Part shown: positions 1-18,400 of the stretch, one piece after another
Position numbering within the stretch: the first letter of the stretch is position 1
Layout of the letters: each line of letters begins with the position of its first letter
NCBI GenBank assembly: GCA_003991915.1
Contig: RQTK01000341.1
Span: forward strand, 1-64,000
Reading direction: 5' to 3'
DNA from: Elysia chlorotica
Lineage: Eukaryota; Mollusca; Gastropoda; Plakobranchidae
DNA: 64,000 bases
Translations under genes and position numbers: made by a program
Notes under the pieces: model-generated
Database searches by the model: none
Told to the model about the DNA's origin: nothing
Seen by the model: only the letters and a program-made list of their open reading frames with translations

Positions 1-61
1 CTAGATTTAGATTGTGGATTATTATAATGGTGGTTTAAACTTAAAACTACTGAAAGTGATT

Positions 62-157
62 TCAGAGTCAGATAGATGATCTAGATATAGATATAGATCT
101 AGGTCTAGATTCTATTATATCTGTATTAAGATCTAGATCTAGATTGTACAAGGTATA
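62..157. repeat. Cluster of AGATCT / TCTAGA palindromes
   Basis: The stretch is built largely of overlapping AGATCT, CTAGAT and TCTAGA words. Similar short clusters recur at 9253-9275, 12872-12895, 17681-17696, 25256-25266, 29773-29845, 30014-30031, 46376-46412 and 47033-47280. The role is unknown. Confidence 0.6.
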
Positions 158-220
158 CTATAGGTCAATGATAATAAGTTGCATGCCTATCAATCAAACT
201 CTTGATTCTCAGGCTAAAGA

Positions 221-5327
<5,107 letters not shown>

Positions 5328-8326
5328 GGAACCTTTTTGTGGTCTTCAAGATTTCATGTTATACATGGATAATTACTTGACTTGTTGAATGTTTTTGTTA
5401 TGAACCATGCTACAGCTGAAGTTATTGCACACTTTTTTGCACTCCTGTTGCGATCCATTTTTTGTTTTGTTCCATTCCTCAAAAGATCCTCAAAGGATCT
5501 TGGGTTCAGCTGAATTTGGAGCTGCATGTACACTTCAGTGATTTTGCTTCTCTTCATTTACTCCCCTTGTCTTTTAATTAATTATTGAAAGGCCAGACAT
5601 AGGTTAGAATGTACTTAATGTTGGGTATCTAGGCCTAAAAATTTTTGGTATAGACAAGATGGGATATGTTGGAAGGCAAGAATCAAACGTTCCTGAGGGC
5701 TTTTTTCTCTCATATAAACAAAGATCAGCTAATTATTTGAAACCAAAACTTAAAGCAGAACTTTTTTAGTCTACTAGCTTAATAATTTTTTGTAGGATCA
5801 ATAGCTTTTACTCTAAAGCCTTTTTTGTTCATTAAAAATCTGTTGTTGTTCTTTTTGAATGTTCTTACTGACACTTTTAAGACTACATGTGATGCTTCAG
5901 TTTTCTGTTGTAAAGTAATGCATATCATATTGCATGAAATGTTCAATTTGCTGTTTTTTCATTTGTGTCTTCAATATAAGAAAAAGGACTGCCTTTTTCT
6001 GCAACCTATAAAAGTAGTGAATAGTGCTGTTCCATCATTTTTTAATAGGGCTCCTCTTTTCTTTTTTTCTTTTTTTACCTTGTTCTTTTTTTTGTCAAGA
6101 AGGCTTCAAATGTGAGCACTGTGATTGTAAAATCTATGTCGTCTTCACACGTAATATCTTACTTTAAACATATCTTTACATAATTTCATTTCGAATCAAA
6201 ACAATCAAATACATGAGGGATGGTTTGTCCCTTTTTATTTCAAGATTATGAATTATTGTATCAAATGTACATTTCTATAATGTGTCTTTCGTTATGTTGT
6301 ATTATTTCCGTGGATATTGTCTTATCAGACTTATGGTGACTGGGTTTTTTTTTCAGATCGCTTCTTTGTTGAAATTGCTACTTTTTATTGTGTGTTATCC
6401 GCTAAAAAGGAATGAAGTTCAGCTGATTATTGTGTCTTCTCACTACTGATGGTATTGAAGTTACCTTAACGTTTTCGTTCACAATTTTACCTTTTTCTTT
6501 TTTCAAGTCCTATTCTCAAACGAACTTGTGCGTTAACATTTTTTTCTTTCTATTCAAATCGAAGCTTTTATTCAACGGTTCAAAAAACAAAAAACAACCT
6601 GGAATGAGAAATAAGCCATGGCACATTTTCAGAACTTAAGCTAAACTGAAAGTTCAAATGTTTGTTTTAATATAAAGAATAGATAACTCTGCACGTGCTG
6701 CAATAATGTTTTTCTACATACGTATACATGTGTGCATGTGAAATCAATGTGATATTCTTGGATGCAAATCTTCTTGTTATGAGGTGCATCAAGAAGATCG
6801 TTATGTAATTATCTTCCACAATGTGATTCTGCAATTTTGTTTTTTCCCCTTGCTTTTCAAGATTTTGGTAGATGTGACAAGGGTTTTAAAGTCAATTTTC
6901 TTTATTTATGAATTGTTCATGGGGCAGATAACATGGAATCTATTAATATTTTTTAAAAAGGCAAAGATGATGAACCCATATCATTGTTCATGCATTTCAC
7001 AATATATTTTCCCTCTCATGATAACATATCAAGTTAAATTCTGAGCTTCGACCTTTTAAAAATTTTCAAAGTTTTTTAACCCATTTCACTGTTTATGCAT
7101 TACATTTATTTTTGTTCTTATGATAAGATATTAATCTTTGTTGTGTGAGTGCAGCTGCTGGGTACTATTTTTAGAACAGAACTGTGATTTGTGTAAATAG
7201 TTTGTTAATATATACTTAAATTTGTTTGAAAACTTAAAGCAACGCAAAAATAGTAATAATATTATACTTAGGCATCCTAATATTCAAATTATGTGGACAG
7301 ATTTTTACATAACATGCAGTGACTATTTTTTATCCTAGATTTCATGCTCTATCTAGATTTTTAATAATTTATCTGGTTTCCAGTCCAAGTGATCCGAGTG
7401 TAAAGATGTAAATATTTACTCAGTCCGTTATTAATCAAAATCAGTTAATTTCATGAAATTATCATTACACTTTTGAGAAACTAATGAAAAAGAAAAACTT
7501 ATATTCTCTCATGTGAATTTCATAAAGTTTAGATTCAAATTTTTTAAAATCCATATGTTTGCACGGAATTGAAAGAATTCAAAATAGAAAATATATTGGA
7601 TTTAATAAGTGTATAATAATGTGAGGAAACTGCTGTTCTATAAATGAATAATTGTCAAATTTCTCATTTATAGACTGAGATTGTGTTTTAGCTGCATGCT
7701 GTTGTTCATTTCCCTTTTCAATGGATATTGTGGGTGAAGTGTTCATCTCGTAACACCAATATGAATTCTTCACTTGTGCTATTCAGAAAATAGTTAAGGA
7801 ATATACTTGTGATTCTCATCATAAAAAAATGTTACTACTTTATGCCTAGCCAGTTATAATTTTAAAGTAACTTTTTAAAAGTTAAGATATGAAGTTACCG
7901 CTTATAATAAGTACCTTTGGGATGTGTAGAAATCTGTGACATTTAGACGTGCATTCCTTTTCTCTTTCTTTCTACTTCAACAGGCATCATGTAGAGTTGT
8001 GAAAGCAGCCAACCTAAGATCCCAAACAGCATTTTGTGCAGGTTTGGTTCAAAGGAAAACTATGCAATAATGTTGTGCCTCACATTTTCTCAAATCTACA
8101 AATTCGATCAGTGTGGAAAAATGTATAGTACCTTAGTGATGTGTCATGTCCATTACAGGTAGTATGAGTTGGTGATTGATGGGGAGTAATATTTATCTTT
8201 TTTTTTACAGACTTTTACATTTAAAAAGATATTTGTTATGATTTTTAAAAGAGATTTTAAAATATTACCTGATGAACATATTTTTGTTCGTTTTTCTTTC
8301 TTCCTATGATTATTAGGCTACTGTTT

Positions 8327-8351
8327 ACCCTCATTATTATTATTATTATTA

Positions 8352-8382
<31 letters not shown>

Positions 8383-8398
8383 CATCATCATTATTATG
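8327..8398. repeat. (TTA)n / (ATC)n microsatellite
   Basis: A run of TTA triplets with a few substitutions, ending in ATC triplets, just before interspersed repeat copy 2. Confidence 0.9.
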
Positions 8399-8419
8399 TA
8401 AGCCAAATTAATCAAAAGC

Positions 8420-8955
8420 ATTTTCAGGAATGCCACTTTTCTGGAATCCCGGAAATACAATTTGAGCTGAGTCTATCTTTTTTTTTCCGAAAATGCGAAG
8501 TTTGTGAGGCCACCATGTTATTTTTCCTGGATAGAAATCTCCACTACTATGTGCTGTTCAGCCTTTATTAGTTGCACAAAGCATAGATACACAGTGACAA
8601 AGATCATTGCGTGTTTTTTGTTTGTTTGTTTTTTTTGTTTTTTTTTCTCAAATGGTTTATGAGAGTTTATGTCTGAACTGAACAGTCAACCGGCGACTTC
8701 CAAGGTCACACCTTGCATGTTTTGGTAAGCGTAATGTGAAAAGTGAAAACCCAGGTATTATGCTTTTATTCCGAAACATGCGCCCATATGGAGGACTGCG
8801 CCACTTAAACAAAACAGTGTTATTCCTGATTATTACACAACTGCAGTTAATTGTGCAACTAAAATTCGAACTGAAAAGAAATTAACTAGAGTTTTGCCGA
8901 GTCTGGAAAAGGAAAGCAAAGAACAATGTTTATCGATATGCCATGTCTTTTCATC
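8420..8955 (+). repeat. Interspersed repeat of unknown family, copy 2
   Basis: Diverged copy of the element at 2505-3055, same orientation, with the landmarks in the same order (GGAATGCCACTTTTC, GAGAGTTTATG, TTCCAAGGTCACACC, GAAATTAACTAGAG). It includes an extra T-rich insertion near 8616-8648. Confidence 0.75.
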
Positions 8956-11900
8956 GTTTGTTAAATTTGTTTTATGGGTAGGCCTATATGCACTGTAGTT
9001 GACCTCATCCGGATCACCGATATCAATCTCTGGTTTATCTTATCGACATTTTTTATTCTTTTGAATAATAACAATCTCTCTAAGTTCAGTCCCAACGCCT
9101 TTTCTGACAAATTGATACCTGATAGGGTGTCTTTTCTGACTCAGATAAAAAAAAAAAAATTTAATGACGGAACCTAGGCCAAACCATTCGCAGCTCTTTA
9201 GATACTTATCGAATAATTATGCGCTCTAGTTTGTTAGCTCTAATATAAAGAATCTAGATTTAGATCTAGCTAAAGTGAGATCTTACCGAGCTGTAGCTAA
9301 TGTGACAGCCAATAGCTTCATTATATTGTACGATTGGCACGTTCTGTTTGTAATACAATTTAATTATAGATTCATTTATTCTAGGTCTACAGCTAGATTT
9401 CTGCTAACAACATTTTGGGCTGTTCTGTAATAAACAGTACTGTTCATATTTTGGAAGAAAAGCCATCTTTAACATATTCTTCGAATTGTTACAAATTCGT
9501 AATATTACATTTTTCTCTTGTATATATTGTTACTAATGTTAGTACATGATCTTGTTGGTAATTTACAGTGCCTTAATTTTCAATATGTCTTTCGAAACTT
9601 GACATTTCAACAAACAAAAATGTGGTACATGTACATAACTATGCACTCTTTTTGTGTTTAGTCATGTATATTACATTCCAGCAATTAGTATGTCTTCTTT
9701 TTAAATGTGCATCTTTGTTTTAAAAGAAGCCTTGATGTACTTATTAATACATTTTAATTAGTATTAATGTCATAGATGATCTGTGACCCATTATTCATTT
9801 TTGAGAATCGAAACTTTCTTAGATGTGTAGATACGCAAGATGTAAGATATGGAGGAATTTACGAACGGAAATGAATTTAGATTTACTGCATTTTTTTTTT
9901 TCATTTTTTTTTTTCATGAACAGATGTGTAAAGTTAAGTTTTAAGAAGTCATGATGTACTGCTGACTGACAGAGATCCGTTCATCCATGGGATACTTTGC
10001 GCTTGGCGTTGGTATCCATGTCCCTCCACATCTCTTTTTTGTCATATTTCACAACAAGATTGGTCAACCTCCAGTCTATTTTTCTAGCCTGTACCAGATC
10101 ATTCTCTCTCTACATCTCGCTTTCTTTCCGTCCAACTTTTCTGAATGTGAGAGATTATCAATACTTAAACCCTTACTGAGATGTCTGTCCCACAGTCCCA
10201 AGAAAGTGCCTTTTCTGCATTCCTCATCTTCTATTGTATTGTATTCATAATGCCGACTCCATCCTTGTGTAACAGAAGTGAAGCTCACAGTATTTAGTTG
10301 TGAGTTTAGTAATTAGCTTTGGCTAATCTGTCCCTTTTTTATTTGAATGGTTAAAACCATTAAATGTTATTTGTACTTTAAACACCCATTTTTATTAAAT
10401 TTGTTTTTGCTGTTTCCTGTCCATATAAGGCTCCTGCCAGTTAAATATATGTATACATATATGTATACATACGACTATATGTTCTGCAGGGAAAAAAACT
10501 GAATGAGAAAAATCTATTCTCACAAAGTTTTGTTCTTGTTCTTTTCATTTTGTCTCATTATAATTATTACATCTGTTATGGTTATATGTACCATAATATA
10601 ATACAGGGTATGCCACTCACAGGTCTGGTGCTTTATTGACTATTAATTTTCATTCCTGCACTCCTCTCAAGATTTTTGTTCGCCTAGACTTAGAGGCGTA
10701 ACCAAGAATTTTTATTAATTTTTTTTATATACGAAATGCATGAATAGTGTCACTTAGGACCTGCAAGTTGTCATATAAAAAGGAATAGTTGAACAGAAAA
10801 TATGATCATTGTTTTGCTCTAGAAAAATATTGTCAATACTTTAGTATTTTCATGAAGTGCATTCATTTTTGTGTTTGTTTTGTGGTGACAAATAATTTTT
10901 CAATTGGACTAACATATCAAGACTTTTTTTCTGATAGACCTTGCTGTTACCGTAAATCTTTACTTTGACTTTTTACACCTTTTTGATGATGCTATTTTAA
11001 TATTAAGAGCATTTGATACAATTTCAATCATTTAATTTTATTATTCACTTTGATTGTTTGATAATGTTGGACTAGGATTGTTTTTACATGTTCTATTTTG
11101 ATTTAGATTGGTAAAAAGAAAACTAATACATGTGTTGGATGCAGTTATTCATCTAGCTCGATAAATAAAGAAAATAAGTACAAAAGGTAATTGATTTAGA
11201 TTTGTTTTAAAAAATGTTTTTTGAAAAGAATCCAATATGTAGTAATCATGCAGGCAAAATATGGCATTATTTTAAAATCCGGAGTGAAAAAATGATATGA
11301 GGAAGGATTTTTATGAAAAGAAATATATTTGTGAGTTTAAAAGGTTAAGATGTGAACTATTGGTTGATAACAGATTTTGTTACTTTTTGTTTCTATTTAT
11401 ATTTTAACTTGTTGGCTTGGGCTCTTTTTTATGCAAGAGAATTTAAATAAATTTGAAATCGTAAATCTTTTAAAGTTCTTATGTGTTTTGCTTATTTTCT
11501 TTTCTTATGTGAATCTTATGTGAATGTGAATCTTAAGTGTTGGATAATGTAAAAAAAAACTAAAAATAAATTTAATTGTCTTAGTTATAATTTTCAAGAA
11601 AATCATATAATAGTTTTAAATCAGTGTAGTCTGGGATATTAATTTGTTTCTTTATATCACAGAAACAGATCCATAGCAGTGTGTTCTTAGATTCCAAAAA
11701 TAATTTCCGAAAAAGATAAAAAGTCCCCTACTGTCTATTGGTATTATTCCTTCTGTCAAATTTATATTTTCTTGCCATCATCAACAGTTAAATGACTCTG
11801 ACATTGTGTGTCATTGCTTAAATAAAAAAGTTAACATTTATTTAAAAAAATAAATAAATAACGAAGAATGGCTTTAATACACAAAAAGAGCAACAAACAA

Positions 11901-12797
11901 AACCAATAGCAGGAGAGAAAGCAAACATCATCTACAGGCAATTCTTTGGACCATCTTATACATGTACCTTATTTATATATAAAGAGTGTATTCCTTAGAG
12001 TGGAAAAAGCATATTTTGTTGTTGTTGTAATCTTTGATACCTAAAACTTTTAATTTATTTATTTTTTTTTAAAGCAAAGAGACATGCTACAAATAGTTTT
12101 TTTAAACTTGATATCTGATAACTTGTACACAAAACCTAAAGAACAGTATGTGCGCAATTTTATCTCCACAATGTACTCTTTTTTTTTAAGAAAAAAAAAT
12201 ACTCAGATGTTTTTACCAGTATGGATTAACAAAGACGATACAAAAGCAATTCAGAAAAAGAAACACCAAGACTGATCATTTAGTAAACACATTTTAATAC
12301 ATTTCAAAGCATTTAATTTGTGTCCATTGAAAAAAAAAAACATCAAAGGCACTTGATAATACAAATATACAAATATTTTGATGTAAAATAATGTGAAATT
12401 GAGATAAACTGATTGGAAGAAGAACCCAATTTCTTTTCCCAGGTTTCAAATAACTGTGATGGCTTTTCTTATATTTATGTTAAAGTCAATCAGCCCCTCG
12501 CACGGGTTTACTCGGCTAGACTGATGAATTACTTCTGCAGCCCGAGCACGACCACACTCGGTTACGGATGTGTACTGCCAGGGACCAAATACGGCTTAAT
12601 TCGGACTGCAATGTCACGATTATTTTTAGATCTATTACTATCTTTTCTTTTTAAATTAAGGACGGTAGTTTATCACATGACTTCCCAATTGGTGTTCCTT
12701 TCACTTCAGTTTATTACCGTTTTTGTGGATTTTCAGCTGTTTTTTGCCATTTTAGCACAATCGTCAGCGAACAGAGGACGTTCTTGAGAGATTCTGA

Positions 12798-12932
12798 TAG
12801 CGAAGATGAGAAATGTTTTACAATAACCCCGATTATAATGAATCTGATAGTGAAACTGAGTCAAACAGTGTAGAATCTAGATCTAGATCTAGATAAATTA
12901 CATAGATAGACCAGCCGTTGTTTACAAGCCAA
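12798..12932 (+). repeat. 135-bp acidic coding-like repeat, copy 1
   Basis: Matches 17601-17733 at roughly 90% by eye. One frame reads FYNNPDYNESDSETESNSVE and then stops in an AGATCT cluster. Copy 2 keeps this frame (FYNDPNYNESDGETESNSVE), with mostly conservative changes. The acidic Ser/Asp-rich start is the kind seen in some transposase N-termini, but no transposase motif is visible, so the family is not assigned. The preceding 12490-12780 looks like part of the same inserted sequence (less AT-rich). Confidence 0.6.
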
Positions 12933-14929
12933 ATAACGGGCCTCGACCTAGATCTAAACAGAAGAACTCAGACAATTTCATGGACTATACCTGTCGTATC
13001 ACTAAGTAAAAGTGTTTTTGAAGTGAAACATTTATTTTTTCGTTATCTATTTTATTGAAAATACATGGTTTGAATCATGGATTATTACCACTGGATTATA
13101 ACTAGATAATTGGAAAGTGACGCTGTTAGGATGTTAACTGTCATTGCCTAAGGTATTTATCCATAAGGCTAGGATTTATTTTTTGTTAGATCAAGTTATC
13201 AATATATAGAGCCCAGCGCCTAGTTTATAACGCCTGTACGTAGATATGACGCATGTTTACAAGTTTTCCTCCTGTTTTGTGTGCTTTGGAAAAGGCGAAG
13301 AGTCAATATGACTGATAAATATAAAAACGTTGCATAGTTCTTTTCATTTCGAATTTTTCTATTTTTAATTAAATGTCCTATCTTAACATTCATGGTGTTT
13401 TTATAGAGTCCATGATCTAAAAATTGGACATTTACACACAGAAACAATGGAACAATTAGGCAAAAATCGTAGATTAGTGTAAACATTGCAACACAGCTCA
13501 GAACAGCTGGTTCAGTTGGTGTGTAACCACTCAGCACAGCTTGGCTGTGGCCTTGACAACCAGCCTGCAAGTGCAAGGTCAGGGCAGATTGTGTTAACAA
13601 TCTGAAGTATATCACTTTTTCTTTGTAAAATTATCCTTTGTATAATGTAAAGAATCGATTATGAAAGAATGATAACATGAGTAGGGCTGTAATTTGCTTG
13701 TGATATGAGAAAAATTAAGTACAATTGTGCATCAAGGATTACAGATGGTAAAGCCTGACCCATACACTCATATGATTGTTCAATACTGAATAAGATATCA
13801 ACATGTATTCCCCCTGAACTCCTTAAAAAAAGAGTTGACACAAAAAATAAAAAAATTAGATAAATGATATGACTGATTGTGAGTAAAATCACTACTGCGC
13901 GTGTGATGTGTTCTCAATACATTCTATGAAAGGAAATCCCTTCATTAATATAACACAAACCAAAAAGCACTTTCAAAATATACATAGTTTTACAGAAAAT
14001 AAATAGACATGTTGGTTCACATTGATTATGTACATGCCAAAAAAAAAGTATAAAAAAATAATAATAATAATAATTTATTGGTTAGCACCATTCCATTGAA
14101 GATTCAACAGCTCTAGGTTAGTTTTATCAGAGGGACATTCATCATAACCATGCAAAAGTGGTGAAGTATGACTGATTTTCTGAATTTATATTCCTTGAAG
14201 GATTCAAAAACATATTTAACAACAAGTATCTTATCAGTGTGGCCAATACAAATTTGGGAGTGAATTTTTTCTTCCATTGATTACTTGTTGTGGGAATGTT
14301 ACATTAGGGACAGCGGACATACTATGCTGAATAAGCCCCCCCTCCCCACATGAAAAAAAAAACAACAACAAAACCGCAGAAAATAGAAGAACAACTTAAG
14401 TATAATTTAGCACCATTGATGAAACATAGTGAAAACTTACAAAAATTACAATCTGGATGAAAAATATAAGTTTAGGATTATACTTTTAAATTGAATTTTA
14501 GTAAAATGTCACATAAGTAGTACAGCTCAAACATTATAGGATAACAGCAAAGTATTTTTTTACCAAGCCATAACAAAGCAATGAATAGCAATGCCATATT
14601 TACTTGGTGTTAAATTTCGTATAATTCTTGTTTAGTTTTAAACCAGTAGATCAATTATCAGTGAAACTTTAAAAATAAATTAAATACCAAGAGCAGTATG
14701 TACAGACTAACACAAACTAACAAAAATAGTAATTGAAAAATAAATATTATAACAGAATGTTACAAAAATTTACAAAGGCAAACAGTAAATTGCTGTTTGG
14801 AAGTGGGGAGCAATTCTTAATTAGCAGCAGAATGTTACAAGTTTTTGGGCATATGCAGCATTGCATTATGTTGTAATTCACGCATTATTTTGTAATTCTC
14901 TGGTTGGTTGCTTGCTTGCTTAAATGCAT
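12933..14929. other. Intergenic sequence, no feature recognised
   Basis: AT-rich sequence between the repeat at 12.8 kb and the SINE at 14.9 kb. It contains a short ATA run near 14057-14075 and C-rich patches. Minus-strand frames at 13220-13615 and 13659-13892 show no recognisable domain and no splice-consistent neighbours. Confidence 0.5.
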
Positions 14930-15063
14930 AACATCTAACGTCAGCTTTAGGCTATATTGTGGACAATTGTCTGACGCTTTTTTTTGACTGATAGTGAGTT
15001 ATTACATAACTAGAGACCTCTCGATTTGGAGATCAATACTCTACGACTTGCACCAGTTGGTAT
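14930..15063 (-). mobile_element. tRNA-derived SINE, decayed copy
   Basis: On the minus strand it starts with a tRNA-like head (TGGTGCAAGTCGTAGAGT, then a degenerate box B near GAGGTCTCTAGTTA). It ends with the family body words TCCACAATATAGCCT and GCTGACGTTAGATG. These match the intact copies at 23886 and 52030, with an internal deletion. Confidence 0.65.
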
Positions 15064-15473
15064 CCCAATCATCGCACATCGAAATCTAAGCAGAGCTTAG
15101 GAAAAAGTCAGTTTTTCTTGCAAAGGCTTCATAGCCATGCACCACCAGCATATAAAGAAAATAGCAGATAGAATAGAATAGATCTAACACAAAATGCGCT
15201 TTTAGAGACAGTAATCCTCGTTTGATATGTGAAATCGTTTCAAATCCTCAATTAGCACATTATGATATTTCTAGATTTATTGAAACAAATACTTTGCAAT
15301 GATAATTCAACAAAATTTTCCTTTTTATTTTTCTCACTTATAATTTTAAGGCAGAAAGGCAATGGTAGGCTAATTCTACCAAAACAGATTCATTATGTGT
15401 CTAAGTACGTTCAATTTGGTCACTATTTTTATTTACACATGTATTATACATGAATATAGTTTTGATTTCACTG

Positions 15474-18400
15474 TCATTTCTTGGTCTTTTTTATTGGTGG
15501 TGGACCCATCTTGGGTGACTCAACACTGGGAGGCGGTGCAAGTTGTAAAAGCTGAAATTAAAAAGTGAAACAAAAGTGTAAAGCATCAGGAAAAAAAAGT
15601 TATTTAGAAACTCAATATTGTAAAGGACATGATATAAAATGAGATATGTTTGGGTGTCCACTGCCTGTTTAGAAAGTCAACAAATCTAAATTTTTCATTG
15701 TAACCGCAAACTGGCAAAAAGAATAAATATATGATTCTTTTAATTAATGAGTTTTCTCTCCTTCTTGGAACTCTAATATTACTTATTTAATAAACTAGTA
15801 AAGGTATGAACACAGGTTCCGGAGCAGTTTAAAAAGCTTAAATCTTCTTTGTGTGGGAAATGTGTTGTTGTTTCATTTACCTGTATTTCCAAATGAGCTC
15901 AATAATAATAATTGACAGGCAAAAACCTATATCAAATATGTCAGAAATCCCTATAAGAAGTAAAATACCTTCAAACAAACTATTTCTTAGGAGAGCAAGA
16001 TGTAAAAAGGTAACTTAATGGTTGTTGTTTTTTATTTTTAAGTTGTTTGCAAGTGAAACTGAAAAATCATCACAGACTTCACACCACAACCAAGTAATGA
16101 AAAATAGTGTAAATAATATAATTTTATTTGTTCTTTTGATCCTGATTACAGATTCAGAACAATATTGTTTTGGAAAAACTGGACTTTGAGTCTTCATTGC
16201 TATTAAATAGGCTTCACACACAAGCAACAAAACAATAATTTTTTTTTTGTAACTCACTGGTGTTCCACTTAGTGAAACTGGAACAGGGATGGTTATAATC
16301 TGTTGGCCTAAAAAAAAAAAAAAAGAAAAGACACCCATGCTTAAAATTGAAATGAATTTGCCTGAAAAAAGAAACATTACTAAACTTGCATTTCTGCTGG
16401 TAATAACTACCTCAAACAGGCACCAGTGCATCAAATTATAAATGGAAACAAAATTTATGAAATTTCGCATGTTAAAAAATTGTATGATATATTTTTTTTT
16501 AACATAGTTTGTTAAAATTCTAAGTTGTTATAATAACCCTGTTTGTTTTTTTTTCCTCAAAGCTTTCTATTTTTTTGCCAGCCTTGAGAAAATAGAGAAG
16601 GGTTAGTATCACAACTAAGGATGCTAAAACAAAATATACAAGACAATTATTGGTCTCTTTTAGCTTTATTAGTTTTTTGACAAGAATCTTATCATCAAAC
16701 CTTGAACCCTGCTTAAAAATGCTAATGTCTCCTCCAGGATATTTAGATACAGTGAAGTTGTACTTATAGTGTTGTATTTTGGAGATTCACACTATATTCT
16801 TACCTCAACGGCATAACAGTGATTTTGCCAACAGTACTCATGATATCACACTACATTGTATTTTAAAATTTTTTCCACACTTTTGAGATCTTCCGAGCCA
16901 ATAAAGGTAGAGTAATATTATCTCACATTTGAAAACTTCGGATTTTTATCTTTCAAATAAAACAACTACACTCACCGCTTTCAAATATGTGATGTTAATC
17001 CTTGAGTTAAGAAAGCAAAGCAAAAGGTATCAAGCTAATGCAATTCCAAAACAGAGAGTGAAGTACCTGATGAATGCTCAGCTGCTGTCATTGAAATTGC
17101 CGTTGCTGGCTGCTGAAAATTGAATATGGTCCTGTCTGTGTTTTGTGTTGGGGTGGCATACACAACTCCTTGAGCTGTTTGATACATCACTATACCTGGC
17201 GTCATACCTAAGAATAATAAGAATAAAAGAAACAACAACAAAAAATAATCCAATTGGTTGTCATCAATTAAAAAAAAACAACTCCAAAATTAAGAGGTTA
17301 CAGCAATTTAATCAATCCTAATGCATCTGCATGAAAACAGGTGCGCAATATTATTTTTGAATATAATATCTTTTTTATCTCCCTCTTCAGCCACTTTATA
17401 ACTATAATTTTCTGATAATACCTTGAATAATGAAAAACAAAACCCATCAAAACGGGTGAATGAAACAACCATTTGCTTTAAATAAAGTATTTATGGTCTC
17501 ACATCATTTGAGTTATAGGCCTACAATTTAAAATTGTCTTTTTTTTCAAAGCTTTTCAAATTCAAATTTATCATTAAATGAGAATGTATAAGTGTACTTT
17601 GATAGTAGAGGATGGGGAATGTTTTACAATGACCCCAATTATAATGAATCTGATGGTGAAACTGAGTCAAACAGTGTAGAGTCTAGATCTAGATAGATTA
17701 CATAGATAGACCAGCCGCTGTTTACAGGCCAATGTTCTGCATTGAAGAGAGAATGCACCCTAGATTTACCTATGGCATCCTCTACGGTGACATAGTAGAG
17801 AGGTTTCCAGAAAAAGAATAGAAATTCCTAGAAACTGTTCATTTCCATTTTTGTACATAGCAAGGCTCAATAAAATAGCTAAAAAATTTTTAAATGTTAA
17901 AATACCCTTGGTGAGTTTTTTGTCCGTTAGTTCAAATTGGTTACTGCTTTTATCATAAATTATTTGTACACCCCTACGTCTAATTTTTGTCTTGAACTTT
18001 TAATGTCTGAGTGCTTCAAGAGTTGTGATTGACTGTAATGTTTGTGCTTACCTTGCATAATATTAATGGCAGAGGGGGTGCCTGCAGGGAGGGGGGTGTT
18101 CAGCTCTCCTGACTGATTGTTTTGTGAACTTGATACTGCATGCTGATCTGTTTTACAAAAAGAAATATCATAAAGCAAAGATATATAATACCATATACAT
18201 GTACTGACAAAACAAAAACAAAAATGAAGATTATTATTCTCTTCAAGTTCATCGGCCTCAATACCTATACTTTTCCAGATCTTATCGTGAATCTTAAATT
18301 CTCTTAAAGAATTAGTCATAAAAGTTTTTCCTTGAGAAAAAGACATAATTATACAAGCAGACATCTCAAGCAAAAACTCACTATTTAGTGCAGATACATT

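Larger units (their letters stand above)
5328..12797. other. Gene-poor stretch downstream of QPCT
   Basis: About 7.5 kb of AT-rich DNA with many poly-T/poly-A runs. The start is presumably QPCT 3' UTR, but I could not place a poly(A) signal with confidence. It contains repeat copy 2 (8420-8955) and a TTA microsatellite. I see no conserved protein or RNA gene. Open frames here are short and lysine/phenylalanine-rich, as expected by chance. Confidence 0.6.

Noticed and set aside
7980-8042. Exon-like stretch with acceptor-like CTTCAACAG downstream of QPCT
   Set aside because: No coding continuity and no evidence that QPCT has further exons after its stop.
9970-10290. Overlapping open frames on both strands in a less AT-rich patch
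   Set aside because: I looked for endonuclease or reverse-transcriptase motifs and splice context and found none; possibly an old element fragment but not supportable.
12413-12787. 124-codon plus-strand open frame before the acidic repeat
   Set aside because: No domain recognised. The region looks like part of an inserted repeat, and the frame is not shared by the second copy at 17.6 kb.
13220-13615. 131-codon minus-strand open frame
   Set aside because: No recognisable domain, no flanking exons, and composition typical of the local non-coding DNA.
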